Shown: one piece after another, positions 56,593-64,000 of the stretch
How positions within the stretch are numbered: position 1 is the stretch's first letter
Layout of the letters: each line of letters begins with the position of its first letter
Translations under genes and position numbers: made by a program
Notes under the pieces: model-generated
Databases searched by the model: none
What the model was told of the DNA's origin: nothing
What the model saw: only the letters and a program-made list of their open reading frames with translations
Assembly (NCBI GenBank): GCA_016212925.1
Contig: JACRDF010000040.1
Span: 115,412 to 179,411, forward strand
Origin: Desulfomonile tiedjei
GTDB lineage: Bacteria > Desulfobacterota > Desulfomonilia > Desulfomonilales > Desulfomonilaceae
Direction of reading: 5' to 3'
Length of the DNA: 64,000 nt

Positions 56593-57117
56593 ATGATCTA
56601 TAGATTTGACGGCAAGCAGCCTGTTCACGGTACAGGCACTTACATAAGCGAACTCGCACAAGTAATCGGTGATGTGCTTATCGGCAACGACTGCTATATC
56701 GGACATGGTGCAATTCTGAGGGGCGACTACGGCAGAATTGAGATCGGTGATGGAACAGCGGTGGAAGAGGGAGTCATCGTTCACGCTTTCCCCCAAAGCA
56801 CCGGCCGAATAGGAAACCAGGTCACCATAGGCCACGGCGCCATAGTGCACGGAACAGATATAGGAGACCATTCCGTCATTGGCATGGGAGCCGTCCTCAG
56901 CATACGGTCCAAAATTGGAGAACGCTCGATCGTAGCGGAAGGAAGCGTGGTGACTCTGGGACAGATAATTCCATCAGGGGTGGTAGCAGCCGGTAATCCC
57001 GCGAAGATCATCCGAGAGTTAACGGCTAAGGATGAAGCATTCTGGGCTTGGGGCAAACAGCTTTATATTGACCTGGCAAAGAAGTACTTGCTGGAACCGA
57101 TGGAACAAATCGGATGA
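56593..57117 (+). CDS. gamma-carbonic anhydrase-like hexapeptide-repeat protein
   Basis: A 174-residue left-handed beta-helix protein of the YrdA/PaaY/CamH-like family. Hexapeptide repeats run over about residues 15-140, with the landmark GHGAILRGDYG near 36-46 and GVIVHAF, then TIGHGAIVHGTDIG, which supply the three zinc-ligand His residues at the trimer interface. Family members are carbonic anhydrases or acyl-CoA-related enzymes, and activity cannot be assigned from sequence. GAGG precedes the ATG, and it lies 29 bp after the MBL gene. Confidence 0.9.
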   Translation: MIYRFDGKQPVHGTGTYISELAQVIGDVLIGNDCYIGHGAILRGDYGRIEIGDGTAVEEGVIVHAFPQSTGRIGNQVTIGHGAIVHGTDIGDHSVIGMGAVLSIRSKIGERSIVAEGSVVTLGQIIPSGVVAAGNPAKIIRELTAKDEAFWAWGKQLYIDLAKKYLLEPMEQIG

Positions 57118-57146
57118 GAAATGACCACTAATCTTGAGAGGCGATC

Positions 57147-57548
57147 ATGGGGAAAGACTTGAAGGAAAAGACGAGTGAGACGGCCAGGCTCTATTTCGAA
57201 GGATATCGAGATGAGCGACCGTTTGATCTGTGGCGCGCGTTTGACAAGGAATTGGCAAAGGACCTGTCGATCTTTATAACCGGGCAGATGTATGCCCGAG
57301 AACGCATTCCTCATCCCACGCGTCAGCTTATCACAGTAGCTGCTCTAACGGTCCTGGAGAGGACCGAGGAGTTGAAACTGCATATTTACGCGGCGCTCAA
57401 TGTGGGGTGTGCTCCCCGTGAAATCGCGGAAGTGATTTTCCAATGCGGAATCTATGGTGGAATGCCTATTGTCAATCAGGGATTGAAGGTGCTGCGGGAA
57501 GTCCTCCAGGAAAAGGGACAGTGGCCGCTGGAAACGCAAGAGGAATGA
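57147..57548 (+). CDS. carboxymuconolactone decarboxylase (CMD) family protein
   Basis: A 133-residue all-helical protein with the CMD fold: the PTRQLITVAALTVLER segment followed by ELKLHIYAALNVGCAPREIAE and GIYGGMPIVNQGLK. This is the decarboxylase-like branch (LKLHI in place of the AhpD-type CxxC), so a peroxidase role is unlikely. In anaerobes these proteins often have no known substrate. GAGAGG lies at good distance from the ATG. It follows the gamma-CA gene by 29 bp and is probably co-transcribed with it. Confidence 0.9.
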   Translation: MGKDLKEKTSETARLYFEGYRDERPFDLWRAFDKELAKDLSIFITGQMYARERIPHPTRQLITVAALTVLERTEELKLHIYAALNVGCAPREIAEVIFQCGIYGGMPIVNQGLKVLREVLQEKGQWPLETQEE

Positions 57549-57866
57549 GCAAGCCGACGCCGGGCTGAATTCATACCTATTCCCTTTAAAACAGCGCCAG
57601 TAGCCTGGACACGGAATCACACCCGGCCTGCTTCCCGTGCCAGTGGCGCCCGGCATCAGTCAGCAACGGATTCGGCGTGCCGCGGACCTGGCAGAGTTCA
57701 GGTCCCTGTTTGGTCCGGCGGATTATTCGTTGTTCGATTGGGAACCGCTTTCAGGTCATTCCAATACGGCCGGGTTCGGTTCGGTCAAATGAGTCGACAC
57801 GGAGGACCGGTCTTTTAGCCGATAAGCGGGTTCGGACCTTACGGGCTTGGTTTGGACGCCAGAAGG
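57549..57866. other. 318-bp gap with a repeat fragment
   Basis: A GCGGACCTGGCAGAGTTCAGG stretch near 57680-57700 resembles half of the 35317-35369 repeat. No gene is seen. It separates the convergent CMD and zinc-ribbon genes. Confidence 0.5.
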
Positions 57867-58115
57867 TCAGTCATCCAATGTGAACTCGAATTCATCGTCC
57901 ACCGAATCGAAATCGAGTTCCGCTTCAGGTTCCTTGGGAGGGCCTGCCGCTGTCTGATAGGCCCCTGACGATCCCGCGAAGAACTCATCGAAAGTCGTCT
58001 CAGGCGGCGTGTAATGAATTCCCAACCTGTGCCGCAAAGATCCAAGGTCCTTGTTGCAGGACGGGCAAGCGAGATTGTGATCGAAACTTACAAAACCGCA
58101 TTTGTCGCACTTCAA
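57867..58115 (-). CDS. small zinc-ribbon protein with acidic tail
   Basis: Reading from the TTG at 58115, with GGAGG six bases upstream, gives an 82-residue protein that starts at a zinc ribbon (CDKCGFVSFDHNLACPSC, four Cys in two CxxC pairs) and continues with a helical middle and a very acidic C-terminus (ELDFDSVDDEFEFTLDD). Longer frames to 58298 overlap the M48 gene's 5' region and lack a ribosome site. Proteins of this shape are common in Desulfobacterota, with no known function. It is divergent from the M48 gene. Confidence 0.75.
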   Translation of the reverse strand: MKCDKCGFVSFDHNLACPSCNKDLGSLRHRLGIHYTPPETTFDEFFAGSSGAYQTAAGPPKEPEAELDFDSVDDEFEFTLDD

Positions 58116-58169
58116 TGTGCACCTCCAGAGATGCAGTATACGCTTTAAAGTATCTAACATAAAATTATC

Positions 58170-59042
58170 ATGAACTACCTGATAAATCAAGTTATATACG
58201 ACAGGACGGAGCGCTCCGTCGGACGGAAGCGCAAGCACGGAAGGCTGCCGGCATTGTTGATGTGCCTGGTTGCCTTCGGATGCGCCACGGTTCCTCACAC
58301 CGGACGGAAACAGCTCAATGTCGTTTCCGACAGCCAGCTGAATACTCTTGCCATTAAGGCCTTCGACGAAGTGGCCTCCAAAGAGCCGGAATCAAAAGAC
58401 AAGGGATTCAATGAAATTGTTCGCCGAGTCACCGACCGCGTAAGCCAGGCAGCTGAAAAGGTGGACCACCCGCGATTCGATTGGAAGGTCAGAGTCATTG
58501 ACAAGGACGTGCCCAACGCTGTGTGCCTGCCTGGCGGAAAGATAGTGGTTTTCACCGGTCTGCGGCCTTACCTGAAGAATGAAGCAGGCCTGGCCGCAGT
58601 GATCTCTCATGAAGTGGCGCACGCTGTGGCCAGGCACGGCGGGGAGCGGTTGAGCCAACAATTGGCTATGCGGGGTGCGGTCTCGGCTGGAGGGGAGATA
58701 CTCAAGAACAAGGACGGAAGTTTGGACACCAAATCGCGGATCGCTCTGGGCGCTCTAGGTTTGGGAGGGACCTTGGGGGTAATCCTCCCGTACAGCCGGG
58801 TCCATGAGTTTGAGGCCGACCGCATAGGCCTCATCTACATGGCTCGTGCGGGATACGACCCGTCCGAGGCTGTCAGACTCTGGGAGCGCATGTCCAAAAT
58901 CAAGAAGCCGCCGATTCCGGTCTGGCTTTCCACCCACCCCGCGGACGAGGACCGGATAAGCAAAATGAAGGAATTGTTACCCGAGGCAGAGAAGTTGTAC
59001 AGGAGCGCAGGACAGAAATGCGGACTTGGAGAGGCTCTGTGA
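58170..59042 (+). CDS. M48-family zinc metalloprotease lipoprotein
   Basis: A 290-residue metalloprotease with the catalytic HEVAH motif at 147-151 and the third zinc-ligand region HEFEADRIG at about 212-220, the layout of the YcaL/LoiP/BepA-like M48 family. The N-terminus has a basic stretch then LPALLMCLVAFGC with Cys38 as a likely lipid-attachment site, so it should work in the periplasm on misassembled envelope proteins. No TPR domain follows, so it is the short type. The exact start is uncertain because the n-region is long and no clear ribosome site precedes the ATG. Confidence 0.9.
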   Translation: MNYLINQVIYDRTERSVGRKRKHGRLPALLMCLVAFGCATVPHTGRKQLNVVSDSQLNTLAIKAFDEVASKEPESKDKGFNEIVRRVTDRVSQAAEKVDHPRFDWKVRVIDKDVPNAVCLPGGKIVVFTGLRPYLKNEAGLAAVISHEVAHAVARHGGERLSQQLAMRGAVSAGGEILKNKDGSLDTKSRIALGALGLGGTLGVILPYSRVHEFEADRIGLIYMARAGYDPSEAVRLWERMSKIKKPPIPVWLSTHPADEDRISKMKELLPEAEKLYRSAGQKCGLGEAL

Positions 59043-59387
59043 TAATGCCAACTTTCACGGTGGAAAGCGCCACAACGAAGGATGAAAACGCTCGTAGCGC
59101 CGGCATCTTGCCGGTCTTCTTCGGAGCGTTTTCATAGGAACTTCAATGTCCCTGAGAGCGCTGTTGCATTAGCCTACAAATGATCTCACAATGACATATA
59201 ATCATTGCCAAAAGTAATGGCCTATTCACGCTCCGTCACCCCGGCGAAAGCCGGGGTCCAGAACATATTGAAAAGACTGGATTCCGGCTTCCGCCGGAAT
59301 GACGACATCAGGCTGCCTCGAATCGGAGAAAACTTTTGGCAATAGGTATAGAAGGGTTGCACTCATTATTTGAATAGAGGGACAAAG
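59043..59387. repeat. 345-bp gap with a BIME-like inverted repeat (59234-59304)
   Basis: CGTCACCCCGGCGAAAGCCG at 59234 and the complementary half ending GGAATGACG at 59304 form outer arms; each half is itself a hairpin (CCCCGGC/GCCGGGG and TTCCGGC/GCCGGAA). This is a classic REP-BIME layout. A single half occurs near 61147-61174, and another small hairpin near 59098-59113. No gene is seen. Confidence 0.75.
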
Positions 59388-59972
59388 ATGACTGCTCCAA
59401 GCGGAGAGGTAAGGGCGTTCATCGCTATTGAACTGCCCGAAGAGGTTAAGTCTTTTCTGCGAGCGATTGTCACGGATCTGAAGAAGACCGCGGCTGACGT
59501 GAAGTGGATCAGGCCGGAGGGAATGCACCTGACGTTAAAGTTCCTGGGGAACATATCCACTGACCTTGTTCCAGTGCTCGAAAAGGAGCTGGGCCCTATC
59601 TTCATGGAGCAAAGGCGGGTCAGCCTGCGGGCCGGCGAACTCGGGGCCTTTCCCGGGCTTGGCAGACCGCGGGTGATATGGGCCGGCCTGCACGATCCGG
59701 AAGGGGCGCTGGTTCCATTAGCCCGGCGAGTGGAGGAACTGCTTGTCCCCTTCGGATTCGCTCCTGAAAAAAGGCCTTTCACTCCTCATCTTACCCTTGG
59801 CAGGGTAAGGTCGAACAAGCGGATGGCCGATCTCGTGGAAGAGGTCAGGCAAAACATGGACGCTGCGGGGCCTTCTTTCGCGGCTGTTCAGGCGGTGCTT
59901 TTTCAAAGCATTCTCAAGCCGAGCGGCGCCGAGTATCACCCCTTGGTGCGCTTCCCGTTTGCCGAGGATTAA
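59388..59972 (+). CDS. thpR: RNA 2',3'-cyclic phosphodiesterase
   Basis: ThpR (LigT) belongs to the 2H phosphoesterases and opens 2',3'-cyclic phosphates at RNA ends. Both catalytic HxT motifs are present: MHLTLKF with His47 and PHLTLGR with His134 in the 194-residue protein. The RAFIAIELPEEV opening is typical. I chose the ATG at 59388; the frame is open to 59370 (TTG). It is followed by a 142-bp gap and then an L,D-transpeptidase. Confidence 0.93.
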   Translation: MTAPSGEVRAFIAIELPEEVKSFLRAIVTDLKKTAADVKWIRPEGMHLTLKFLGNISTDLVPVLEKELGPIFMEQRRVSLRAGELGAFPGLGRPRVIWAGLHDPEGALVPLARRVEELLVPFGFAPEKRPFTPHLTLGRVRSNKRMADLVEEVRQNMDAAGPSFAAVQAVLFQSILKPSGAEYHPLVRFPFAED

Positions 59973-60114
59973 TCCCCATGTGATCGCTCCAGACCTCGCA
60001 CCGTTTGCGTCGAAGCGCTCCGGAGCGTTCCTGTCCGGCCGGCTCCCTTGACAGTCGCTGTCCGGAAGGATATAGCGCTCTTACGCACCGCCGGTTCCAC
60101 GCGGAGCAAAATCC

Positions 60115-61038
60115 ATGATCGCTCACTCGCTCATTTCTGTGCTGTTGGCGGCCCTTTTCCTGACGGGTTGGGTATGCGGACAGGCATGCGCGGAAACGGA
60201 CATTTTGTGGTGGCCGCCACCGCAAGAAGTTATGAGCATAGACGCCCTTGGGAGGGTAGGGCATGTGGAGGTGCCACAGGACAAACCCGAGGCCACCCAA
60301 GCTGTTGTTCCTATTCTCCCGGGGCCTGAGAAGACCGCTCAGCCGCAAGCTCCCGACGATCCATGCCTGCCCGGCCTGTACAAGGATTGGCGAGAGTTAA
60401 GCCAGGATTCTCTTTCCGGTGATCGAGGAAATGGATTTGCCCGTGTGAGGATAGTGATCAACCGGTCAGATTTCAACCTGGTCCTGGAGGGCATACGGAG
60501 AGACGGGGCGGTTGAGGAGATTTATCGTACGCCTGTGGCCTTGGGCGACATCGAGTCCCCCACGCCTGAAGGCGAATTCATTATTAATCATGCATACTGC
60601 TATCCCGACGTGGCTTTTTTCCCGGCCGATGCAGATCCGATTCCGGGGCTTTATAAAGGCTTCTTTGCTCCCATCCTTGCCTGCGATGAAGACGGACGGT
60701 GCGAAAGATTTCAAGAGCTTGGCATGCACGGCTTTGAGGCTACGGCCTTGCCCAACCACAGAGGCATGCGAGTTGACACCTACGGCGCTGTCTCTGCGGG
60801 ATGCATCCGGCTGCCCGATCCATGCAAGTTTAAGTCCGTGTTGGCCGCAGCGGTCGGATTAGGCCCCCTGAAGAAAAACGACAGAGGCTCCTACCATTGG
60901 CTCAACAAACCGGTGCAGGTCTCGATAGTCGGCAACTACCCTGGAACCGAGGACGAAACGACAGTCGCGTCCGTTGTGGAACAAGGGTTGCTTCGGCTAC
61001 ATGACGGATTGAAAAGCCTGTTTGGCGCGTTTCAATGA
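60115..61038 (+). CDS. secreted L,D-transpeptidase (YkuD domain), second copy
   Basis: A 307-residue protein with a signal peptide (about 1-26), a Pro/Gln-rich linker, and a YkuD domain at about 110-260. The catalytic set is seen as GMHGFEA (His205) and YGAVSAGCIRL with nucleophile Cys230. Additional Cys residues (Cys84, 162, 190, 196) may form disulfides. It is only distantly similar to the enzyme at 7650-8672 and lacks its long low-complexity spacer, so the two probably have different roles in peptidoglycan cross-linking or protein anchoring. No partner gene is adjacent. Confidence 0.9.
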   Translation: MIAHSLISVLLAALFLTGWVCGQACAETDILWWPPPQEVMSIDALGRVGHVEVPQDKPEATQAVVPILPGPEKTAQPQAPDDPCLPGLYKDWRELSQDSLSGDRGNGFARVRIVINRSDFNLVLEGIRRDGAVEEIYRTPVALGDIESPTPEGEFIINHAYCYPDVAFFPADADPIPGLYKGFFAPILACDEDGRCERFQELGMHGFEATALPNHRGMRVDTYGAVSAGCIRLPDPCKFKSVLAAAVGLGPLKKNDRGSYHWLNKPVQVSIVGNYPGTEDETTVASVVEQGLLRLHDGLKSLFGAFQ

Positions 61039-61726
61039 ACCACACCGGCCCACCTCATTCCTCTGGAAACCCGTTCGAGAGCCCAACCTAGCGCCAAATA
61101 GAAGGTGAAAAGAAGGGATCCGAAAGGCCCCGCGGAATTAAGAGGCCTGGATTCCGATGTTCGCCGGAATAACGAAATCTCCCCCACAATATGACACTAA
61201 TCTACGCAATTGCCACAACGCTCGGTGCTGAGTGAACATGATCTGTGGCGAGAATTGTCTCTCCCGCACCCGGACGCGGAGGCAGCGGCCTTGTTGAAAG
61301 ACCGCTGCCTCAAGGACATTACGTTGGGTCTGAAAAAAGACCCGATGATTCAAACGACCTCGAAGCCCTGGATGGGGGGGTTATGGGGGAGGGAGGGTGT
61401 CCATCCAGGGTAGAGGTCATAACGTGGGAGCATCGGGCTTTCGCCAATGACGCCCTCACAGGTAGGGAATATAGGAGAACCGAACCGGAAAGTCAAGAAA
61501 ATACTTTAAGAAATTAAAATATCATATTGTTATTTCTTGTAATAATTAACGTCACATGACTCAGGCCGCCCTCCTCAATTCAGGAAAGTTGGCCATGGAC
61601 TGTTACAAATAATCTGCATTTGCGAAGTACCATACTGGTGGAAAGCGCGCTAAAATGGGGAAGTCCGGAGGCGTCCGGCCTGCTTTTTGATTGCAAAAAG
61701 TTCCGTTGAATCGAAAGGATAACTCT
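61039..61726. other. 688-bp gap upstream of the ECF sigma gene
   Basis: It contains a single BIME half near 61147-61174 and an AT-rich patch at about 61498-61552 that probably holds the sigma-factor promoter, though no clear boxes can be assigned. Short frames in 61210-61517 have no family signature, so I do not call them genes. Confidence 0.5.
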
Positions 61727-62356
61727 GTGCCTGCCCCGAAACCGGGAGATGATATCAGATCCTTGGTAGCGCGCTGCAATCAGGGAGAGAGGCAAGCCTG
61801 GGAAGAATTTTATGCCAGGTACTTCGGTATGGTTTCCGCCGCGGTGAAGCGAATGAGCCGATCGAAACCGAACGAAACGGAAGACACAGTTCAGGATGTT
61901 TTCTTGCATCTTTTCAAGGCGTTGGGAAAATACGATCCTTCGAGATCCTTGGAGGCTTACATATTGGAAATAGCGCGCCGCGTCGGAATTACGCGTTACC
62001 GGCATGCCTCAGCCGCCAAACGCGGGGGGACGAATCCTCACCACAGACAGGTTGACGCGCATGATTCGGCAGATCGCGGACAATGTGTTTCGGTGGCTGA
62101 TGACGGCCAGGATCAGGAGGCATTGTACATCAGGGCCGAAGAGACGCATCTATTGAGGCTGGCTCTGAATCTTATTGGGGAAAGTTGCAGAGAACTCCTC
62201 GGGTTGAGGTATGACCATGGCCTCTCCTACAAGGAGATAGCGATGATTTTGAATGACAAAGAGGCATCGCTACGTGTGCGTCTTCAGCGATGTCTGGCGT
62301 CTCTTGGCAGAAACTATTCGCAGCTTTCATCGCAGGGAGTGACTGACCGGTGGTAG
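61727..62356 (+). CDS. ECF-type RNA polymerase sigma factor
   Basis: A 209-residue sigma-70-related factor with region 2 (about 10-90: RQAWEEFYARYFGMVSAAV, then DTVQDVFLHLFKAL) and region 4 (about 145-195: ESCRELLGLRYDHGLSYKEIAMIL helix-turn-helix). Regions 2 and 4 are joined by an unusually long, polar linker of about 45 residues (SAAKRGGTNPHHRQVDAHD). The GTG at 61727 follows AAAGGAT; the frame is open from 61691. Its end overlaps the next gene, an anti-sigma factor, by 7 bp, so the pair is co-regulated and should control an envelope or stress regulon. Confidence 0.88.
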   Translation: MPAPKPGDDIRSLVARCNQGERQAWEEFYARYFGMVSAAVKRMSRSKPNETEDTVQDVFLHLFKALGKYDPSRSLEAYILEIARRVGITRYRHASAAKRGGTNPHHRQVDAHDSADRGQCVSVADDGQDQEALYIRAEETHLLRLALNLIGESCRELLGLRYDHGLSYKEIAMILNDKEASLRVRLQRCLASLGRNYSQLSSQGVTDRW

Positions 62357-63693
62357 ATTCCATGGAAAAATGCCCCGAAGGATGGGACCCCGCTGAGTTG
62401 TTCGCGTATATCGAGGGTGATCTGCCGCCCGACACCCGACGGGAACTGGAGCAACATCTCGTGGTTTGCAGCGCCTGTTCCCGCGAATTGGAATCCCTCC
62501 GGCACCTGGATGGGGTGCTGAGGGCTAATCCTTGGTGCTTTCATCCGGATGAGGAAGACCTCTTCCGTTTCGTCTCAGGCGCAGAAGATGTTGGTGGCCA
62601 CGTCTCCGCGCATCTGCAAACCTGCGAAGAGTGCAAAGAGGCCGTTGCGGTCCTACGCGAAATGGTGGCCGTTGGCCCGCAATACTCACCACCAAGGCAA
62701 ACTTTGCCTGGGCCTCTGTTGCAGCACCTTAAGGCGCGTCAGCAAGCCGCGGGTTCGCGAGCTGAACGAAGCAACTGGCTTGCCTCGGTCCTTGAATTGT
62801 TCCGCAAGCCTTTCAACGCTCCAATGCTCGCTTTGGGTACCGTGGCCGCGGTCTTGGTGTTGGTTGCTGTTTTGGTTCCTAGTTGGACGACTTTCAAGGG
62901 TGTTCCGCCATCGGGGGATGTTTCCCTGCGAGACAAAGCGCCGGCGCCGCAGGCAGTCGAAGAAAAACGGACCGCTGATGAGCAGCCGGACGCGCCAAGC
63001 TACAAGTTCAAGCCGGCTGAGCCGCGGGCCCCAGAAGAGAGCCCCCCACCTGCGGTAGAATCGGCACCAGCAGCGCCGGCAGCTCCTGTCCCCACCCCTG
63101 CGAGGAGACCGCCGGAGGTCAAGAAGGGCGAACTCCGGAAGCTAAAGAGTTTTACGGTGGCCCCGCCTGCCTCTAAACCAAACGCGGCGCCCCATGCTGA
63201 AAGGGCCACGCGGGGCTATCTTGATGCCGAGCTTGAGCAGAAAGTCCTGCCCCCGGCGAAACCACTATCGAAGACACGGGTGGACGGTCTGGTGCCCGGC
63301 CTGGCGCAGGAAAAGGAAACGCGCGGTGAACATCGGCCTACAGTCGTGGTACGGATTGTCGCGCCTGCAGGTCCGGAGGCAGCGGGATTGCGATTTGTTC
63401 CTTCCCTAGAATTAGCTGCCAAATATGACTTCAGTACGCAGATTGGCACGGAAGAGGAACCTGCCGAGAAGCAGGCAGATACGTTGCGGTCAGCCGTGCT
63501 TGCTCCGGCCGAGGAAGCGCATCGTGTGACCATAAAGATAACCCAAGCCGGTTCATTGTACAGCCTGGAAGGAACGATATCCGACCCGCGCGGCTTGAGA
63601 CCGGGGAAGGAACTGTCAAAGCCCGATGTGGCCCCAGGAGACCTGCAAGCGGAAATCACCGCGATGGTATCTTCTTTGCTATCAGGACATTAA
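62350..63693 (+). CDS. membrane anti-sigma factor with two zinc-finger domains and Pro-rich extracytoplasmic part
   Basis: A 447-residue protein. Two zf-HC2-like domains are visible in tandem: one with H36-x3-C40-x2-C43 (EQHLVVCSACS) and one with H88-x3-C92-x2-C95 (AHLQTCEEC). One membrane segment follows at about 159-177, then a long Pro/Ala/Lys-rich stretch (about 185-290) and a C-terminal compact part. This layout, with the sigma gene overlapping just upstream, marks it as the cognate anti-sigma factor that holds the sigma at the membrane. The doubled zinc finger is unusual. A start at 62362 is also possible. Confidence 0.85.
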   Translation: MVDSMEKCPEGWDPAELFAYIEGDLPPDTRRELEQHLVVCSACSRELESLRHLDGVLRANPWCFHPDEEDLFRFVSGAEDVGGHVSAHLQTCEECKEAVAVLREMVAVGPQYSPPRQTLPGPLLQHLKARQQAAGSRAERSNWLASVLELFRKPFNAPMLALGTVAAVLVLVAVLVPSWTTFKGVPPSGDVSLRDKAPAPQAVEEKRTADEQPDAPSYKFKPAEPRAPEESPPPAVESAPAAPAAPVPTPARRPPEVKKGELRKLKSFTVAPPASKPNAAPHAERATRGYLDAELEQKVLPPAKPLSKTRVDGLVPGLAQEKETRGEHRPTVVVRIVAPAGPEAAGLRFVPSLELAAKYDFSTQIGTEEEPAEKQADTLRSAVLAPAEEAHRVTIKITQAGSLYSLEGTISDPRGLRPGKELSKPDVAPGDLQAEITAMVSSLLSGH

Positions 63694-64000
63694 ACGGGAT
63701 GGATTCAGGAATGTGGGCCGGGCCATGCCCGCCACGAAGTGAATCGGCCTAGAAATGAAGATGGCGGCCATAGGCCGACCTACGGAAAGCAGCATCGGTC
63801 GGGGGATTACCCGGGACGGACTCGTTATTATTTCACGTGTCGCCCACCAGAGCCATCCTCTACGCTTAAAATGCCAGAACGTAGGGCGGGGCCGTGCCCG
63901 CCACAGGGTGAATCGGCCTAAAAGTGAAGATGGCGGCCATAGGCCGCCCTACGGGAAACAGAATCGTTCGGGGGATTTCACAGACGCACTCACCACTGTC
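63694..64000. repeat. two direct copies of a palindromic repeat, 169 bp apart
   Basis: The unit at about 63713-63805 recurs at about 63882-63974 with few differences; GAATCGGCCT is at 63741 and 63910, and GGGGG at 63801 and 63970. The second copy is bounded by GTAGGGCGG (63881) and CCGCCCTAC (63944-63952). No gene is seen; the window ends inside this region. Confidence 0.8.

Noticed and set aside
61210..61517. Two short plus-strand frames upstream of the ECF sigma gene
   Set aside because: Neither has a family signature; they overlap each other in different frames.

Overview
The window looks like a chromosomal segment of an anaerobic Gram-negative bacterium of the Desulfobacterota, probably close to the Desulfomonile/Syntrophobacter-type sulfate reducers and syntrophs. 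This placement is inferred from gene content; no 16S rRNA gene is present. The main pointers are an MvhD-MetV-MetF set of the acetyl-CoA pathway type, an archaeal-style split glutamate synthase with a built-in ferredoxin domain, a fused IcmF acyl-CoA mutase, a ten-haem periplasmic cytochrome c, a TRAP transporter, sigma-54 two-component control, and Kdo lipid A-core genes that imply an outer membrane. GTG and TTG starts are common. Many intergenic gaps carry short palindromic repeats. I found no tRNA, rRNA, CRISPR array or intact insertion sequence.

Layout. 1-4.6 kb: a repeat-rich gap, a Lys/Ala-rich protein, a site-2 protease, scpA, a small 2[4Fe-4S] ferredoxin and a BFN-domain protein. 4.6-10 kb: an NtrB/NtrC-type histidine kinase and sigma-54 activator, an L,D-transpeptidase, a small lipoprotein and a DUF3108 protein. 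10-15.7 kb: a CCA-adding-type nucleotidyltransferase, converging with hisC-cmk-rpsA on the minus strand. 15.7-17.4 kb: a decayed patch with a hicB antitoxin gene, a hicA toxin gene broken by one in-frame TGA, the tail of a TPR gene, and a 129-bp MITE-like element inserted in an older repeat. 17.4-27 kb: an inverse-autotransporter barrel, a dctPQM TRAP operon, icmF with an extra B12-binding subunit, and an outer-membrane barrel-like protein. 27-35 kb: a six-gene minus-strand operon mvhD-metV-metF-(glutamate synthase-like)-gltS core-gltS amidotransferase/GXGXG. 35.7-39 kb: gatCAB. 39-46.7 kb: decahaem cytochrome, Cys/Pro-rich secreted protein, large PAS hybrid kinase, lipoprotein. 47-51.3 kb: GTP-type PEP carboxykinase, a membrane protein and ffh. 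51.7-55 kb: an Fe-ADH, a sugar aminotransferase and a KdsB-type cytidylyltransferase that together match a Kdo8N (8-amino-Kdo) pathway. 55-64 kb: infA, a metallo-beta-lactamase-fold hydrolase, a gamma-carbonic anhydrase-like protein, a carboxymuconolactone decarboxylase-like protein, a zinc ribbon, an M48 lipoprotein, thpR, a second L,D-transpeptidase, and an ECF sigma factor with an anti-sigma carrying two zinc fingers.

How it fits together. IcmF, MetVF/MvhD and PEPCK fit an anaerobe that oxidises or makes short-chain acids through CoA and C1-folate routes. The envelope genes (YkuD enzymes, Kdo8N set, inverse autotransporter, M48 lipoprotein, ECF/anti-sigma pair) form the second theme. The least explained unit is the operon at 27.1-34.9 kb, which links a methylene-THF reductase module to glutamate synthase domains and to a divergent glutamate synthase-like paralogue of unknown substrate.
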